Assembly: GCA_900317125.1 (NCBI GenBank)
Contig: ONFR01000033.1
Coordinates: 1 to 33,645, forward strand
Direction: 5' to 3'
From: an uncultured Bacteroidales bacterium
GTDB taxonomy: Bacteria; Bacteroidota; Bacteroidia; Bacteroidales; P3
DNA length: 33,645 nt
The translations under genes and the position numbers were made by a program. The notes beneath the pieces were generated by a model. The model did not search any database, was not told the origin of the DNA, and saw nothing but the letters and a program-made list of their open reading frames with translations. Below are positions 23,233-31,128 of this stretch, piece by piece (positions within the stretch are counted from its first letter, which is position 1; each line of letters starts with the position of its first letter).

Positions 23233-25632
23233 ATGACGAAAAAAACGATTCTGATGACTATGCTGATGGCATGTGCCATCGGTGGGGCAAGAGCCCAACA
23301 ACTGACTACTAAAGGGACACTGCAAGATGCCACTTCGGGCGAGGCACTGCCCTACACCAACTGTGTGCTGCTGCGACAACAGGACAGCACCTTTGTTCAA
23401 GGAACCACCACCGATGCCTCGGGCCTGTTCCGTTTCAGTCCTGTGGACACGGGCAGCTATCTGCTGCGTATCTCTGCCATTGGCTATGAACCCTATTGGC
23501 AGCAAATCAGCCTGCCACCCGACACGGCATTGGGCACTATCAGCCTATTCCATAGCGCCACTAACTTGCAGGCAGTGAGCGTCACCGCTCAGCGTCCTCT
23601 TTACAGTGCCGATGGCGAAAAGACCTTCTACCACGTGGAGGACGACCCCAGCGTGCAGGCCGGCACCGCCAGCGACGCCCTCCAGAACGCCCCGGGCGTG
23701 GAGGTGGATGCCGAGGGCAACATCACCTACCGCGGCAAGACCGCCGTGGAGGTATGGATCAACAACCGCCCTTCGAATATGGACGGCGAGGCTCTGAAGC
23801 AGTACATCAAGACATTGCCGGCCTCCAGCATCAAGCGCATCGAGGTGCTGAGCAACCCCTCGGCACGCTACGGCACCAGCGGCAGCATCATCAACATCGT
23901 GACTGAGGGCAAGCCCCCACTGAATCAGTTGCTTTGTCTCGGGTTCAAGGCCAGCACGGGGCCTCGTCTGTCGCCTTGGGTGAGCTATGTCTATAATAAC
24001 GACAAACTGAGCCTCAACCTCTATGGCAGCGCCTATTTCAACAACTTCCATATGAAAACGGAAAGCCATTCACTAATGCTGACTGACGACATCCTACTAT
24101 CGCAGACCGATGATTATGTATCTATCCAGACACAGCGGTCACAGCAATATGTGGCTGGAGGTAAACTTGACTACCGTTTCAGCGACCGCACCACTGTCTC
24201 TGTCTGGGGATGGTTCTATCCTTCGTTTCATCATATCAAGTCAGATTCCGATGAGGAGAAGATTGAATATATTTATAACCCAGGCGACTACAGTTTTCGT
24301 TCGGACAGAGAACTCCAAAGCGACTACATAGGTGGTAACCTTGGAGCTTACCTTATGCACAAGTTCGACACAACGGGCCGTATGATTGAATTCAACTGGA
24401 ACGGAGGTCTTTCCTCTCAACCCTATGATGAGATGAATCAGCGTCAATATAACAACTTCCCTCTGATGGGTTTCTCTCGTCGCACCGACATTGACCGGTT
24501 CGACACGCGCAACAGCTTCAATGTGGACTACACCCATCCCTACAGTGAGAATGGTAAGATTGAGACGGGCGTGACTATACGGTATGAGACAATGGACAAA
24601 AATGTGATGACAGACTCGTTGGCAGGTGGCGTCTTTCATCGCGATACAGTGCGAAGTTATACCTTCAAAGACCGTGCTCCATACGTGAATGGCTACTTCA
24701 CTGTGCAGCAAAAGATAGAGAGGTTGACCCTTAAAGGGGGACTCCGCATAGAAAGCGTATGGCTTCACCGCGAGCACAATATTCCGTCGTGTAACTTTTC
24801 CAAGCAGTATCTCGGCATTGTGCCTTCAATCCACGCAAGCTACTCCACCAAGAACAACCACAGCTTTACTCTCAGCTACACGCGTCGCTTCGAAATACCA
24901 AGCACCATGCGATTAAGCCCATTCGTAATCTATTATGAAGATAGTTATACCGTTGGCAACCCCGACCTTCGAATGCGCTACACGCACAATATGGAGATAG
25001 GCTGGACACACTACACCCAGTGGGGTTCCATCGGGGTGGAGGCTTACTACAACCCCAGTATAGACGCTTTTGACCAAATATCAGATGTTGCCTACAGTCC
25101 GTTCTTTGGGCGAGTAGTGCAGATGGACACCACCGTCAATATCGGCAACTCTCGTTTGGACGGAGTGATCTTAAACCTCACTTGGCGTCCGCGCAAGTTT
25201 ATGAACATCAGGCTCTATGTCAACGGTGGCGAGGTCTGGTACCGTATGCAGGTGCGTCCCGGCGAGTGGGTGGAGGACCAGGTCTTTGGCTATAATGTAC
25301 GCCTCAATATGAATGCAAAGCTATGGGGCAAGGTAGACGTATTTGTCAATGGCAAGTTCAATGGCCGTCAGATAGAATTTCTCAGCCGCAGAGAACCTAA
25401 CTTCAATGTCGACTTCGGCCTCAGTACCGACCTCCTCGAGCGCCATCTATCACTCTATTTCAAGGTCAACGACCTCTTCCAGTCCTCCAACACGCACACC
25501 GTCTCTACCAACCCCTACTACGCCGAAGACTACCGCTGGAGCTACAACAGCCACTTCGTCAGCCTCGGCCTCACTTGGCGCATCGGCAAGATGGACCTCG
25601 AAAGCAAAGGCCGCCAAGGTGCCGCTTACTAA
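23233..25632 (+). CDS. TonB-dependent-receptor-like outer membrane beta-barrel protein
   Basis: A 799-residue protein. Signal peptide 1-21 (GGARA). Residues 25-110 form a carboxypeptidase regulatory-like beta-sandwich (GTLQDATSGEALPYTNCVLL, TDASGLFRF). Residues 130-222 are the plug-like domain (LQNAPGVEVDAEGNITYRGK, then RIEVLSNPSARYGTSG). Residues 230-799 form a barrel with regular aromatic-ended strands, in the style of the outer membrane protein beta-barrel family (PF14905) rather than SusC. No SusD partner follows, so polysaccharide uptake is not implied. The ligand is unknown. Divergent from the toxin-antitoxin operon. Confidence 0.88.
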   Translation: MTKKTILMTMLMACAIGGARAQQLTTKGTLQDATSGEALPYTNCVLLRQQDSTFVQGTTTDASGLFRFSPVDTGSYLLRISAIGYEPYWQQISLPPDTALGTISLFHSATNLQAVSVTAQRPLYSADGEKTFYHVEDDPSVQAGTASDALQNAPGVEVDAEGNITYRGKTAVEVWINNRPSNMDGEALKQYIKTLPASSIKRIEVLSNPSARYGTSGSIINIVTEGKPPLNQLLCLGFKASTGPRLSPWVSYVYNNDKLSLNLYGSAYFNNFHMKTESHSLMLTDDILLSQTDDYVSIQTQRSQQYVAGGKLDYRFSDRTTVSVWGWFYPSFHHIKSDSDEEKIEYIYNPGDYSFRSDRELQSDYIGGNLGAYLMHKFDTTGRMIEFNWNGGLSSQPYDEMNQRQYNNFPLMGFSRRTDIDRFDTRNSFNVDYTHPYSENGKIETGVTIRYETMDKNVMTDSLAGGVFHRDTVRSYTFKDRAPYVNGYFTVQQKIERLTLKGGLRIESVWLHREHNIPSCNFSKQYLGIVPSIHASYSTKNNHSFTLSYTRRFEIPSTMRLSPFVIYYEDSYTVGNPDLRMRYTHNMEIGWTHYTQWGSIGVEAYYNPSIDAFDQISDVAYSPFFGRVVQMDTTVNIGNSRLDGVILNLTWRPRKFMNIRLYVNGGEVWYRMQVRPGEWVEDQVFGYNVRLNMNAKLWGKVDVFVNGKFNGRQIEFLSRREPNFNVDFGLSTDLLERHLSLYFKVNDLFQSSNTHTVSTNPYYAEDYRWSYNSHFVSLGLTWRIGKMDLESKGRQGAAY

Positions 25633-25668
25633 TTGCCTAGTTATTTGTTTTTTTCTTGTTGAGAACAC

Positions 25669-25702
25669 CTCCATACAGCCATTGGCTGTGTGGAGTTTCT
25701 TT
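25669..25702 (+). terminator. Terminator after the receptor gene
   Basis: CTCCATACAGCC (25669-25680) pairs with GGCTGTGTGGAG (25684-25695) with one G-U pair and a 3-nt loop, followed by TTTCTTT. Confidence 0.85.
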
Positions 25703-25741
25703 GTGCCTGCGATACGATTCGCACCGTAAGCGAAAAAAAGT

Positions 25742-25749
25742 GTATCTTC
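25742..25749 (+). promoter_or_regulatory. Promoter-like box of the small lipoprotein gene
   Basis: TATCTTCG, one mismatch from TAnnTTTG, lies 26 nt upstream of the ATG at 25776. Confidence 0.5.
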
Positions 25750-25775
25750 GCATCGTCATTCAATAAAACAGCAAG

Positions 25776-26273
25776 ATGAAAAACAGAGTCATTCTTATTA
25801 CGTTAGCCTCATTAATGGCATTGACAGGCTGCAAGCAGAAACCCGTGGAAGACCAGTCGGCCTCGTTCGACTGGGACAATAACGACAAGCGTGAATACAT
25901 CATCGACTACGCGGTTCTCTTCACCGCCGACCACGACAGCACGATACAGGTGACAGCGACTGGTAATTACGGCACCGTGAAGGTGGCTCAAGTAGAATCA
26001 AAGAACCTGCTCGATGCCGATGGAAAACTAGTAAAGAACACCTTTATCAAGCTTGAGGACTCCGTCCCTATGGGCAAGAGCATCACCTTGCAGCGTGGCG
26101 GTCTGTCATACGGAGGTGGAGAGGGAGAGTCGGGATTCATGCATGTGCAGATCGTCGGCAGCGACGATATGGTCGAGATACGAATCCCCGGCAGCGATGA
26201 CTACACAATGTTGTATTCCTACCCCAAGGAGAAAGAGACCCACCGCATCCAGATTGGCTTCGATATTGAATAG
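25776..26273 (+). CDS. Small putative lipoprotein
   Basis: A 165-residue protein with a lipoprotein signal: lipobox LTGC with C19 as lipidation site. The mature part is acidic and beta-rich (YIIDYAVLFTADHDSTIQVT, ITLQRGGLSYGGGEGESGFM, IQIGFDIE). No family is recognised. It sits alone between the receptor terminator and the accessory region, with its own promoter-like box. Confidence 0.7.
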   Translation: MKNRVILITLASLMALTGCKQKPVEDQSASFDWDNNDKREYIIDYAVLFTADHDSTIQVTATGNYGTVKVAQVESKNLLDADGKLVKNTFIKLEDSVPMGKSITLQRGGLSYGGGEGESGFMHVQIVGSDDMVEIRIPGSDDYTMLYSYPKEKETHRIQIGFDIE

Positions 26274-26473
26274 CCACTCTTTTTACTCCCCTTTCGTTCA
26301 TCTTCTGATTACCTTTTGCCTCGGTATATGGTAAATATATGTTTTCACTGGACATGTCAGTGAGTAAAGCTTTCGCAACCTTCAATACTAGTAGTGGTAA
26401 TGTATTCTTTTACTAGTTTATAGTAAAAGAAGTAAATCTGTATAATTTAAAAACAGGTCAAAATAAAAAATAT
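26274..26473. other. Intergenic stretch at the edge of the accessory region
   Basis: About 200 nt with no gene and no clear hairpin. Base composition changes here from the GC-balanced core to AT-rich DNA that continues to about 31 kb. Confidence 0.5.
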
Positions 26474-26504
26474 TTTGCTGATTCAGAAAATGTTTGTATT
26501 TTTG
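26474..26504 (+). promoter_or_regulatory. Promoter of the Fic gene
   Basis: TTTG (26474-26477), 19 nt, TATTTTTG (26497-26504): a full match to the Bacteroidota consensus with ideal spacing. It leaves a leader of about 130 nt that contains the 24-bp repeats. Confidence 0.85.
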
Positions 26505-26515
26505 CAACGTCAAAA

Positions 26516-26587
26516 ACTAATAATAGTAATACAAAATATACTAATAATCACAACGCAAAATAAACTAATAATAGCAATGCAAAATAT
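26516..26587 (+). repeat. Three tandem 24-bp repeats in the Fic leader
   Basis: Three consecutive 24-bp units start ACTAATAAT and end CAAAATAT or CAAAATAA (26516, 26540, 26564); a fourth decays at 26588. They lie just downstream of the promoter and upstream of the ATG at 26639. Possible operator iterons. Confidence 0.85.
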
Positions 26588-26638
26588 ACTAACGTTAATA
26601 AGGGCATAGTAATAGCATTGGCATAGAAAAGAAATAAT

Positions 26639-28147
26639 ATGGCGACAATTCAGGAAAAATTGGCGGAATCACTGGAGGTTCTGAAAACATTTCAAGATAA
26701 CCATGGAGATAATCTGGTGATTCAGGGAGCAGATACATTGGGGAGGACTCATACTGAACGATTGGTGAATAGTGGATACCTGAAGATGGTCATCAAGGGG
26801 TGGTATATTCCGTCGATGCCAGGAAGGGAAGGCGACTCCACGGTATGGTATGTGTCGTATTGGAGTTTTGTGACGGCTTATCTAAACAAGAAATTCAATG
26901 GAGCATGGTGCCTGTCGCCAGAACTATCGCTCTATTTCTACAGCGGAAAAACGGTAATACCAAAACAGTTAATCGTGCGTAGCGAATCTGGGTCAAACAA
27001 TATCCTGCAACTGCCATTCGGGACTTCCGTTGTGGACATCAAGGCAACGCTGCCACAAGAGGTAGTACAAGAACCTCGATATGGGGTAAGGTTGTATCCG
27101 ATGGAGTATGCATTGCTAATGGTTGGGCCGGATTATTATCGACGTAATGCATTGGAGGCAAGGACGTGTCTGGCCAGCATGAAAGATGGGTCGCCATTGG
27201 TGTCGGCAGCAATTGATGGGGGACACACCACCCGTGCGGGGCGTGTAGCTGGCGCGCTGCGCTCCATCGGTCGTGAAAGAATGGCCGATGAGATACTGCG
27301 TATGATGCGTCAAGTGGGTTATACGGTGTCGGAAGAGGACCCGTTTGAGGAGAATGTGAAGATGGAGACATTTGCAGAATCGCCGTATGCAGCGCGTATC
27401 CGCCTGATGTGGATGCAGATGCGTAAGGTTGTATTGGGAATCGTGAAAGTCAAACCTGTGAAGCAAGATGCAGCTTCCGTGTTGGCCATGATGGATGCCA
27501 CGTATGTGAAAGATAGCTACAACTCCTTGTCGATAGAAGGGTATAAGATTACAGAAGAATTACTAGAGCGTGTCCGTAGTGGCAACTGGAATCCGGAGAA
27601 AGACGAGGAGGACAAGGAACGCAAAGACGCGTTGGCAGCAAGAGGATACTATCAAGCTTACGAATTACTTAAACAGGGAGTAGCAGGATGCTTTTCGGGT
27701 CAGGCACCTGCACAATTATACGCGAAAGCGCATCAGGACTGGCACTTTCAACTGTTCGAGCCATGCATTAGAGCTGGCATTGTGAAAGCAACGGACCTGT
27801 TAGGATACCGCAGGAATCAGGTGTATATCCGAAACTCGATGCATACGCCTTTGAATCCGGATGCAGTACTGGATGCCATGAGCACCTTGTCGGACTTGAT
27901 GACGAAGGAGGACAATGCGATGGTGCGTGCCATTTTAGGGCATTTCTTCTTTGTGTATATCCATCCATACATGGATGGCAATGGACGCACCGCTCGATTT
28001 GTAATGAACAGTCAGTTAGTTACAGCGGGCTACCCATGGGTAGTGGTTCCCATGAGTCGCCGTCAGGAATATATGGAAGCTCTGGAGCAAGCGAGCGTGG
28101 GAGAGGACATCGAAGCGTTTGCACGATTTGTACAGAGCTTGATGTAG
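26639..28147 (+). CDS. Fic-domain protein with AbiEi-like N-terminus and internal inhibitory motif
   Basis: A 502-residue predicted AMPylating (or related) toxin-like enzyme. The Fic core HPYMDGNGRTAR (442-453) matches HPFxxGNGRxxR, with catalytic H442. An inhibitory [S/T]xxxE[G/N] motif is at S296-E300-G301 (SLSIEG), ahead of the Fic core, as in class II Fic proteins, so the enzyme should be self-restrained. Residues 10-60 look like a winged helix (LGRTHTERLVNSGYLKMVIK then GWYIP), and 60-230 resemble the AbiEi antitoxin body. Read this way it is a regulator and toxin in one chain. Promoter and tandem repeats precede it. Confidence 0.85.
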   Translation: MATIQEKLAESLEVLKTFQDNHGDNLVIQGADTLGRTHTERLVNSGYLKMVIKGWYIPSMPGREGDSTVWYVSYWSFVTAYLNKKFNGAWCLSPELSLYFYSGKTVIPKQLIVRSESGSNNILQLPFGTSVVDIKATLPQEVVQEPRYGVRLYPMEYALLMVGPDYYRRNALEARTCLASMKDGSPLVSAAIDGGHTTRAGRVAGALRSIGRERMADEILRMMRQVGYTVSEEDPFEENVKMETFAESPYAARIRLMWMQMRKVVLGIVKVKPVKQDAASVLAMMDATYVKDSYNSLSIEGYKITEELLERVRSGNWNPEKDEEDKERKDALAARGYYQAYELLKQGVAGCFSGQAPAQLYAKAHQDWHFQLFEPCIRAGIVKATDLLGYRRNQVYIRNSMHTPLNPDAVLDAMSTLSDLMTKEDNAMVRAILGHFFFVYIHPYMDGNGRTARFVMNSQLVTAGYPWVVVPMSRRQEYMEALEQASVGEDIEAFARFVQSLM

Positions 28148-28172
28148 CTTATGTTTACAGCTATCGATAGAG

Positions 28173-28268
28173 ATGACCGAGTTGCCCTCCAAAGAACTGC
28201 TGCAACGCCAGCTGCACAAAGGCCTGGAGGCCGCCCGCCAGCGCTGGGAGAACCGCCCGAAGGACTGA
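28173..28268 (+). pseudogene. C-terminal gene remnant (DUF1016/YhcG-like?)
   Basis: A 31-codon frame that ends in TGA reads MTELPSKELLQRQLHKGLEA, then a basic tail. The LPSKELLQxxLH pattern resembles, from memory, the end of DUF1016 (PDDEXK) proteins. Codon use is GC-rich and core-like, unlike the AT-rich genes on each side. Probably the tail of a deleted gene. Confidence 0.35.
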
Positions 28269-28282
28269 CCGCTAAAGATTAT

Positions 28283-28313
28283 TTTGCCAAATAAGAAAAG
28301 ATTCGTATCTTTG
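28283..28313 (+). promoter_or_regulatory. Promoter of the HEPN-like/ATPase operon
   Basis: TTTG (28283-28286), 19 nt, TATCTTTG (28306-28313): a perfect consensus with ideal spacing. The leader is about 145 nt. Confidence 0.88.
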
Positions 28314-28345
28314 CAGCGCAAAAAAAGGAAAGAATATTGACATAA

Positions 28346-28402
28346 ATGTTTATGAGTGTAATAATAATTACCTACTGGGTTCTTACGGTGAAATACTATT
28401 GA
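28346..28402 (+). CDS. Possible 18-residue leader peptide
   Basis: A small frame in the operon leader encodes a hydrophobic, aromatic-rich peptide (MFMSVIIITYWVLTVKYY). It starts with ATG about 30 nt after the promoter and ends 61 nt before the first gene. It could be a regulatory leader, a membrane mini-protein, or chance. Confidence 0.3.
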   Translation: MFMSVIIITYWVLTVKYY

Positions 28403-28463
28403 ATCAGCTTCAAAAAAACAGAACGATATATTCAAATGTAGTATAATTAAAAATACGTTGAAT

Positions 28464-29213
28464 ATGAATATTAATGAGTATTTTCAAGATTATAAGCATC
28501 AACTAGATTCTATTGTTGATTCGTCATTGGCTGAAAAAGAATTAGCGAACGATATAACACTTTGTTTTAATATTGTTAATGATTATGAGGCATGGTTGAA
28601 TAGTATTGGCAATAGACTTGAATCTATTATCTATAAGAATGCCATCAAGGTCTATCAAGATGCCTTTAGTTGCATGCTGGAGGGGCACTACCAAAGCGCA
28701 TTTATGGGTTTGAGATACTGCTTTGAAAGGACATTGTGCGGAATCTATCTGTCGGCCAATGAACTAGAATTACGAACTTGGCTTAATGGACTGCGTGATA
28801 CATATTGGTCTGAGATTATCGGAAATGAAGGAAAACAAAATGAGGGTAAGGAAACAGAAAACGATAAAAAAATAGAGAAAGGTCTTTTTTCAAAAAAATA
28901 TGTCGATGCTTTTTTCCCAGAATTACAAGATGAAATACAGCATTTCAAACGGATGTCCGTATCTGTTTATCGTGAATGTTCTGAATTTGTACACGGAAAC
29001 CCAATGGCATTAGAAAAGATACCTGATATACTTACCTATGATAACAAACTAGTGTCATTGTGGTGCGAAAAAGCTTTGGTTATGAAGCGTGTAATGTTTT
29101 TTTCATTTGCTTTACGGTATCTGAGAGATATGGCAGAAGACGAGAAAAGCATAGTTGCTGACATTATCAAAGATGAATTTGTATCAGTTAAACCAATAAT
29201 TGAACTTTTTTAG
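28464..29213 (+). CDS. HEPN-like all-helical protein, partner of an ATPase
   Basis: A 249-residue soluble, almost wholly helical protein. Near the C-terminal third is R170-ECSEFV-H177 (R-x6-H) followed by GNP, the spacing of the HEPN RNase motif Rx4-6H. A paired-helix region around 60-105 (AFMGLRYCFERTLCGIYLSA) resembles the HEPN scaffold. A Lys/Glu-rich insert is at about 120-145. I use ATG at 28464 because the frame upstream offers only a TTG. It ends 5 nt before the ATPase gene, so the two form one operon. Assignment to HEPN is by motif only; it could be an unrelated helical family. Confidence 0.6.
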   Translation: MNINEYFQDYKHQLDSIVDSSLAEKELANDITLCFNIVNDYEAWLNSIGNRLESIIYKNAIKVYQDAFSCMLEGHYQSAFMGLRYCFERTLCGIYLSANELELRTWLNGLRDTYWSEIIGNEGKQNEGKETENDKKIEKGLFSKKYVDAFFPELQDEIQHFKRMSVSVYRECSEFVHGNPMALEKIPDILTYDNKLVSLWCEKALVMKRVMFFSFALRYLRDMAEDEKSIVADIIKDEFVSVKPIIELF

Positions 29214-29218
29214 AAAAT

Positions 29219-30823
29219 ATGGACAATGAATTATTAATACGTACAGAAGATATTTCTGAAGACAGGATATTGGATTTATATGTTGAAACCGCACAGGACA
29301 GAGACTATGTAAATGAATTGAAAAAAACGACCCCAGTTATTCTTGTTGGTAGTCGTGGCGTTGGGAAATCTTTCCTAATGAAAGTCGCTTACAAGGAGTT
29401 GTTCGATGCCTTCCCACAGGATAGGGTTATGCCCGTTTATATCACTTTTACAAAAAGTTCATTGGTTTCCTTAAGTGGAAAAAATGAGTTCCATGGATGG
29501 ATGATGTCTCGTATCTGTGTTAGTATAATACGTCAGATGAGAAAGCTTGGATTATTGGTGCCATCGCGATCATTGGATGTTCTGTCAGGTGGACAATATC
29601 AAGAACAGAAGAAACTGGTTATTGAAGAAATCAGGGATGCATACGAGGAATCATGGCGCAAAAAAACGGATATTGATATTAATACAATTCCGACTGTAGA
29701 TGAATTGAAAGAAGCCATAGAAGACTTTTGTTTGGAAAACAATGTAAATAGAATCGTGCTATTCATAGATGAAGCTGCGCATGTTTTCATTCGAGCACAG
29801 CAAGTGCAGTTTTTTACAATATTTCGAGACTTGCGTTGTCCATATATAAGCTGTAATGCTTCAGTATATCCAGGAGTTACGGCATTTGGAAACGTGTTTC
29901 AATCTGCTCAAGATGCATCTTTCCTAAATATGAACCGCGATGTTGATTCTCCTGATTATGTAGACAAAATGCGTGAAATAGTGGAGAAACAACAGCCCGG
30001 TAGTAAGTTGCTAAATGAAATATCTCGACAAGGAGAGTATTTCTCTGATTTGGCATATGCCGCTTCCGGAAATCCTCGTTTATTATTGAAGACCCTATCT
30101 AAACTTTCAGGATTTAAAGCCACGGAAATTAATTCTTTAATTAAGGAGTTCTATAAAGCAGATATCCTTGGCGATCATTCTCTGATGGAAGAAAAATATC
30201 CATCGTTACGCGATCTTATACAGTGGGGACGAAACTTTCTTGACAACACATTGCTACCTGAATTGCAAAAGAGGAACAATGCGAGTTTATCATCGGGGCA
30301 GACAACCTGTAGTTTTTGGGTTAGCAATCGATGTCCCAAATCAGTTGAGCGGGCTTTTGACCTGTTGGAATATACAGGATTGGTAATAAAAGACAAAAGT
30401 GCCATTAAGTCATCAAAAAGTGACGTGGGGACGCGCTATATGGTTAATATTGGATGTTTGTTGTCCTTAGAGGCTAATCCTTTAACTACAGCTCATAATA
30501 TTATTGCTAATTTTAAGGTGAATAAGTTTGTTGAATTTGGTGCTAATAGTCCTGCATTTGACCAAATAAAAGATTCACTGAGCGTGATTAGTGAGAATGA
30601 GGTCTCCGATTCTTTGCAAAATCAACTAAATAAAGATATCATAGTTCTGGATATTTCAACAAGGATGAAAGACAAACTAAGAAGTCTTGGCATAAACACA
30701 GTAAGGGATGTCATGGAAGCTTCTGAAAAAAAGCTTATGGAGGCTTCTTACGTAGGGTTGGTCAGGTCACGAAATATGAAAGATGCAGCCATGGATTCTG
30801 TGTACGAATATTTGATTAGCTAA
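29219..30823 (+). CDS. ORC/STAND-type P-loop ATPase with C-terminal helix-hairpin-helix
   Basis: A 534-residue cytoplasmic ATPase. Walker A is GSRGVGKS (44-51), Walker B IVLFIDEA (179-186), and a sensor-2-like SGNPRLLLKT is at 283-292, as in ORC1/STAND ATPases. The middle (300-420) looks like a winged-helix region. The last 50 residues (LRSLGINTVRDVMEASEKKL) resemble the helix-hairpin-helix fold of RNA polymerase alpha CTD, a DNA-binding module. It sits 5 nt after the HEPN-like gene. A sensor ATPase that controls a HEPN RNase is a recurrent defence design, but this pair matches no named system I know. Confidence 0.78.
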   Translation: MDNELLIRTEDISEDRILDLYVETAQDRDYVNELKKTTPVILVGSRGVGKSFLMKVAYKELFDAFPQDRVMPVYITFTKSSLVSLSGKNEFHGWMMSRICVSIIRQMRKLGLLVPSRSLDVLSGGQYQEQKKLVIEEIRDAYEESWRKKTDIDINTIPTVDELKEAIEDFCLENNVNRIVLFIDEAAHVFIRAQQVQFFTIFRDLRCPYISCNASVYPGVTAFGNVFQSAQDASFLNMNRDVDSPDYVDKMREIVEKQQPGSKLLNEISRQGEYFSDLAYAASGNPRLLLKTLSKLSGFKATEINSLIKEFYKADILGDHSLMEEKYPSLRDLIQWGRNFLDNTLLPELQKRNNASLSSGQTTCSFWVSNRCPKSVERAFDLLEYTGLVIKDKSAIKSSKSDVGTRYMVNIGCLLSLEANPLTTAHNIIANFKVNKFVEFGANSPAFDQIKDSLSVISENEVSDSLQNQLNKDIIVLDISTRMKDKLRSLGINTVRDVMEASEKKLMEASYVGLVRSRNMKDAAMDSVYEYLIS

Positions 30824-30980
30824 TCATTGCGTTTTGTGCATGACTGTTCTATGTGTCAATCTATTGCTACTTATTATAAAATTCGTATCTTTGCAAACGA
30901 AATAACAACTAAAAAGACAATATATCGAAAGAAGAAAAGAGAAGATAAATAACATATTATAAAGCGTTTTCGCTATCACT
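30824..30980 (+). promoter_or_regulatory. Promoter and leader of the methylase locus
   Basis: TATCTTTG at 30896-30903 is an exact -7 box; no well-spaced TTTG was seen. The 5' part of the transcript is purine-rich, then a small AGCG-TTTT-CGCT hairpin (30963-30974) precedes the large structured RNA. Confidence 0.6.
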
Positions 30981-31128
30981 TGCATTCTTGAAGTTCCACA
31001 AATCAAGTACCAGCATGGTAAAGCGGTAAACGCTCACGAGAAATCGTGGGCTTTACTTATATGCTGGGCAGGTCGTGGAACACCTAAGAATGCATAAGCA
31101 AAGTTCCACGATTTTCTTATGCCCAGCA
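30981..31128 (+). ncRNA. Structured leader RNA with two mutually exclusive hairpins
   Basis: Fold A is a 114-nt hairpin (30981-31094): TGCATTCTT/AAGAATGCA, GTTCCAC/GTGGAAC, CCAGCAT/ATGCTGG, GTAAAGC/GCTTTAC (or CTCACGA/TCGTGGG on a GAAA tetraloop, sharing one base). Fold B pairs the right arm with downstream sequence instead: TCGTGGAAC (31073-31081) with GTTCCACGA (31103-31111), and TGCTGGGCA (31062-31070) with TGCCCAGCA (31120-31128), 9 bp each. Fold B embeds the ATG of the methylase gene at 31119. The arms are shared, so A and B exclude each other. This suggests a translational switch or attenuator. Confidence 0.75.

Noticed and set aside
26516..26587. CRISPR array
   Set aside because: The 24-bp units are directly adjacent with no spacers and there are no cas genes.
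28016..28435. A 139-residue minus-strand frame between fic and the HEPN-like gene
   Set aside because: It crosses the end of fic and a consensus plus-strand promoter and has no motif.
30981..31128. Retron msr-msd RNA
   Set aside because: The hairpin resembles a structured retron RNA, but no reverse transcriptase gene lies in the window, and the alternative pairing to the start codon fits leader regulation better.
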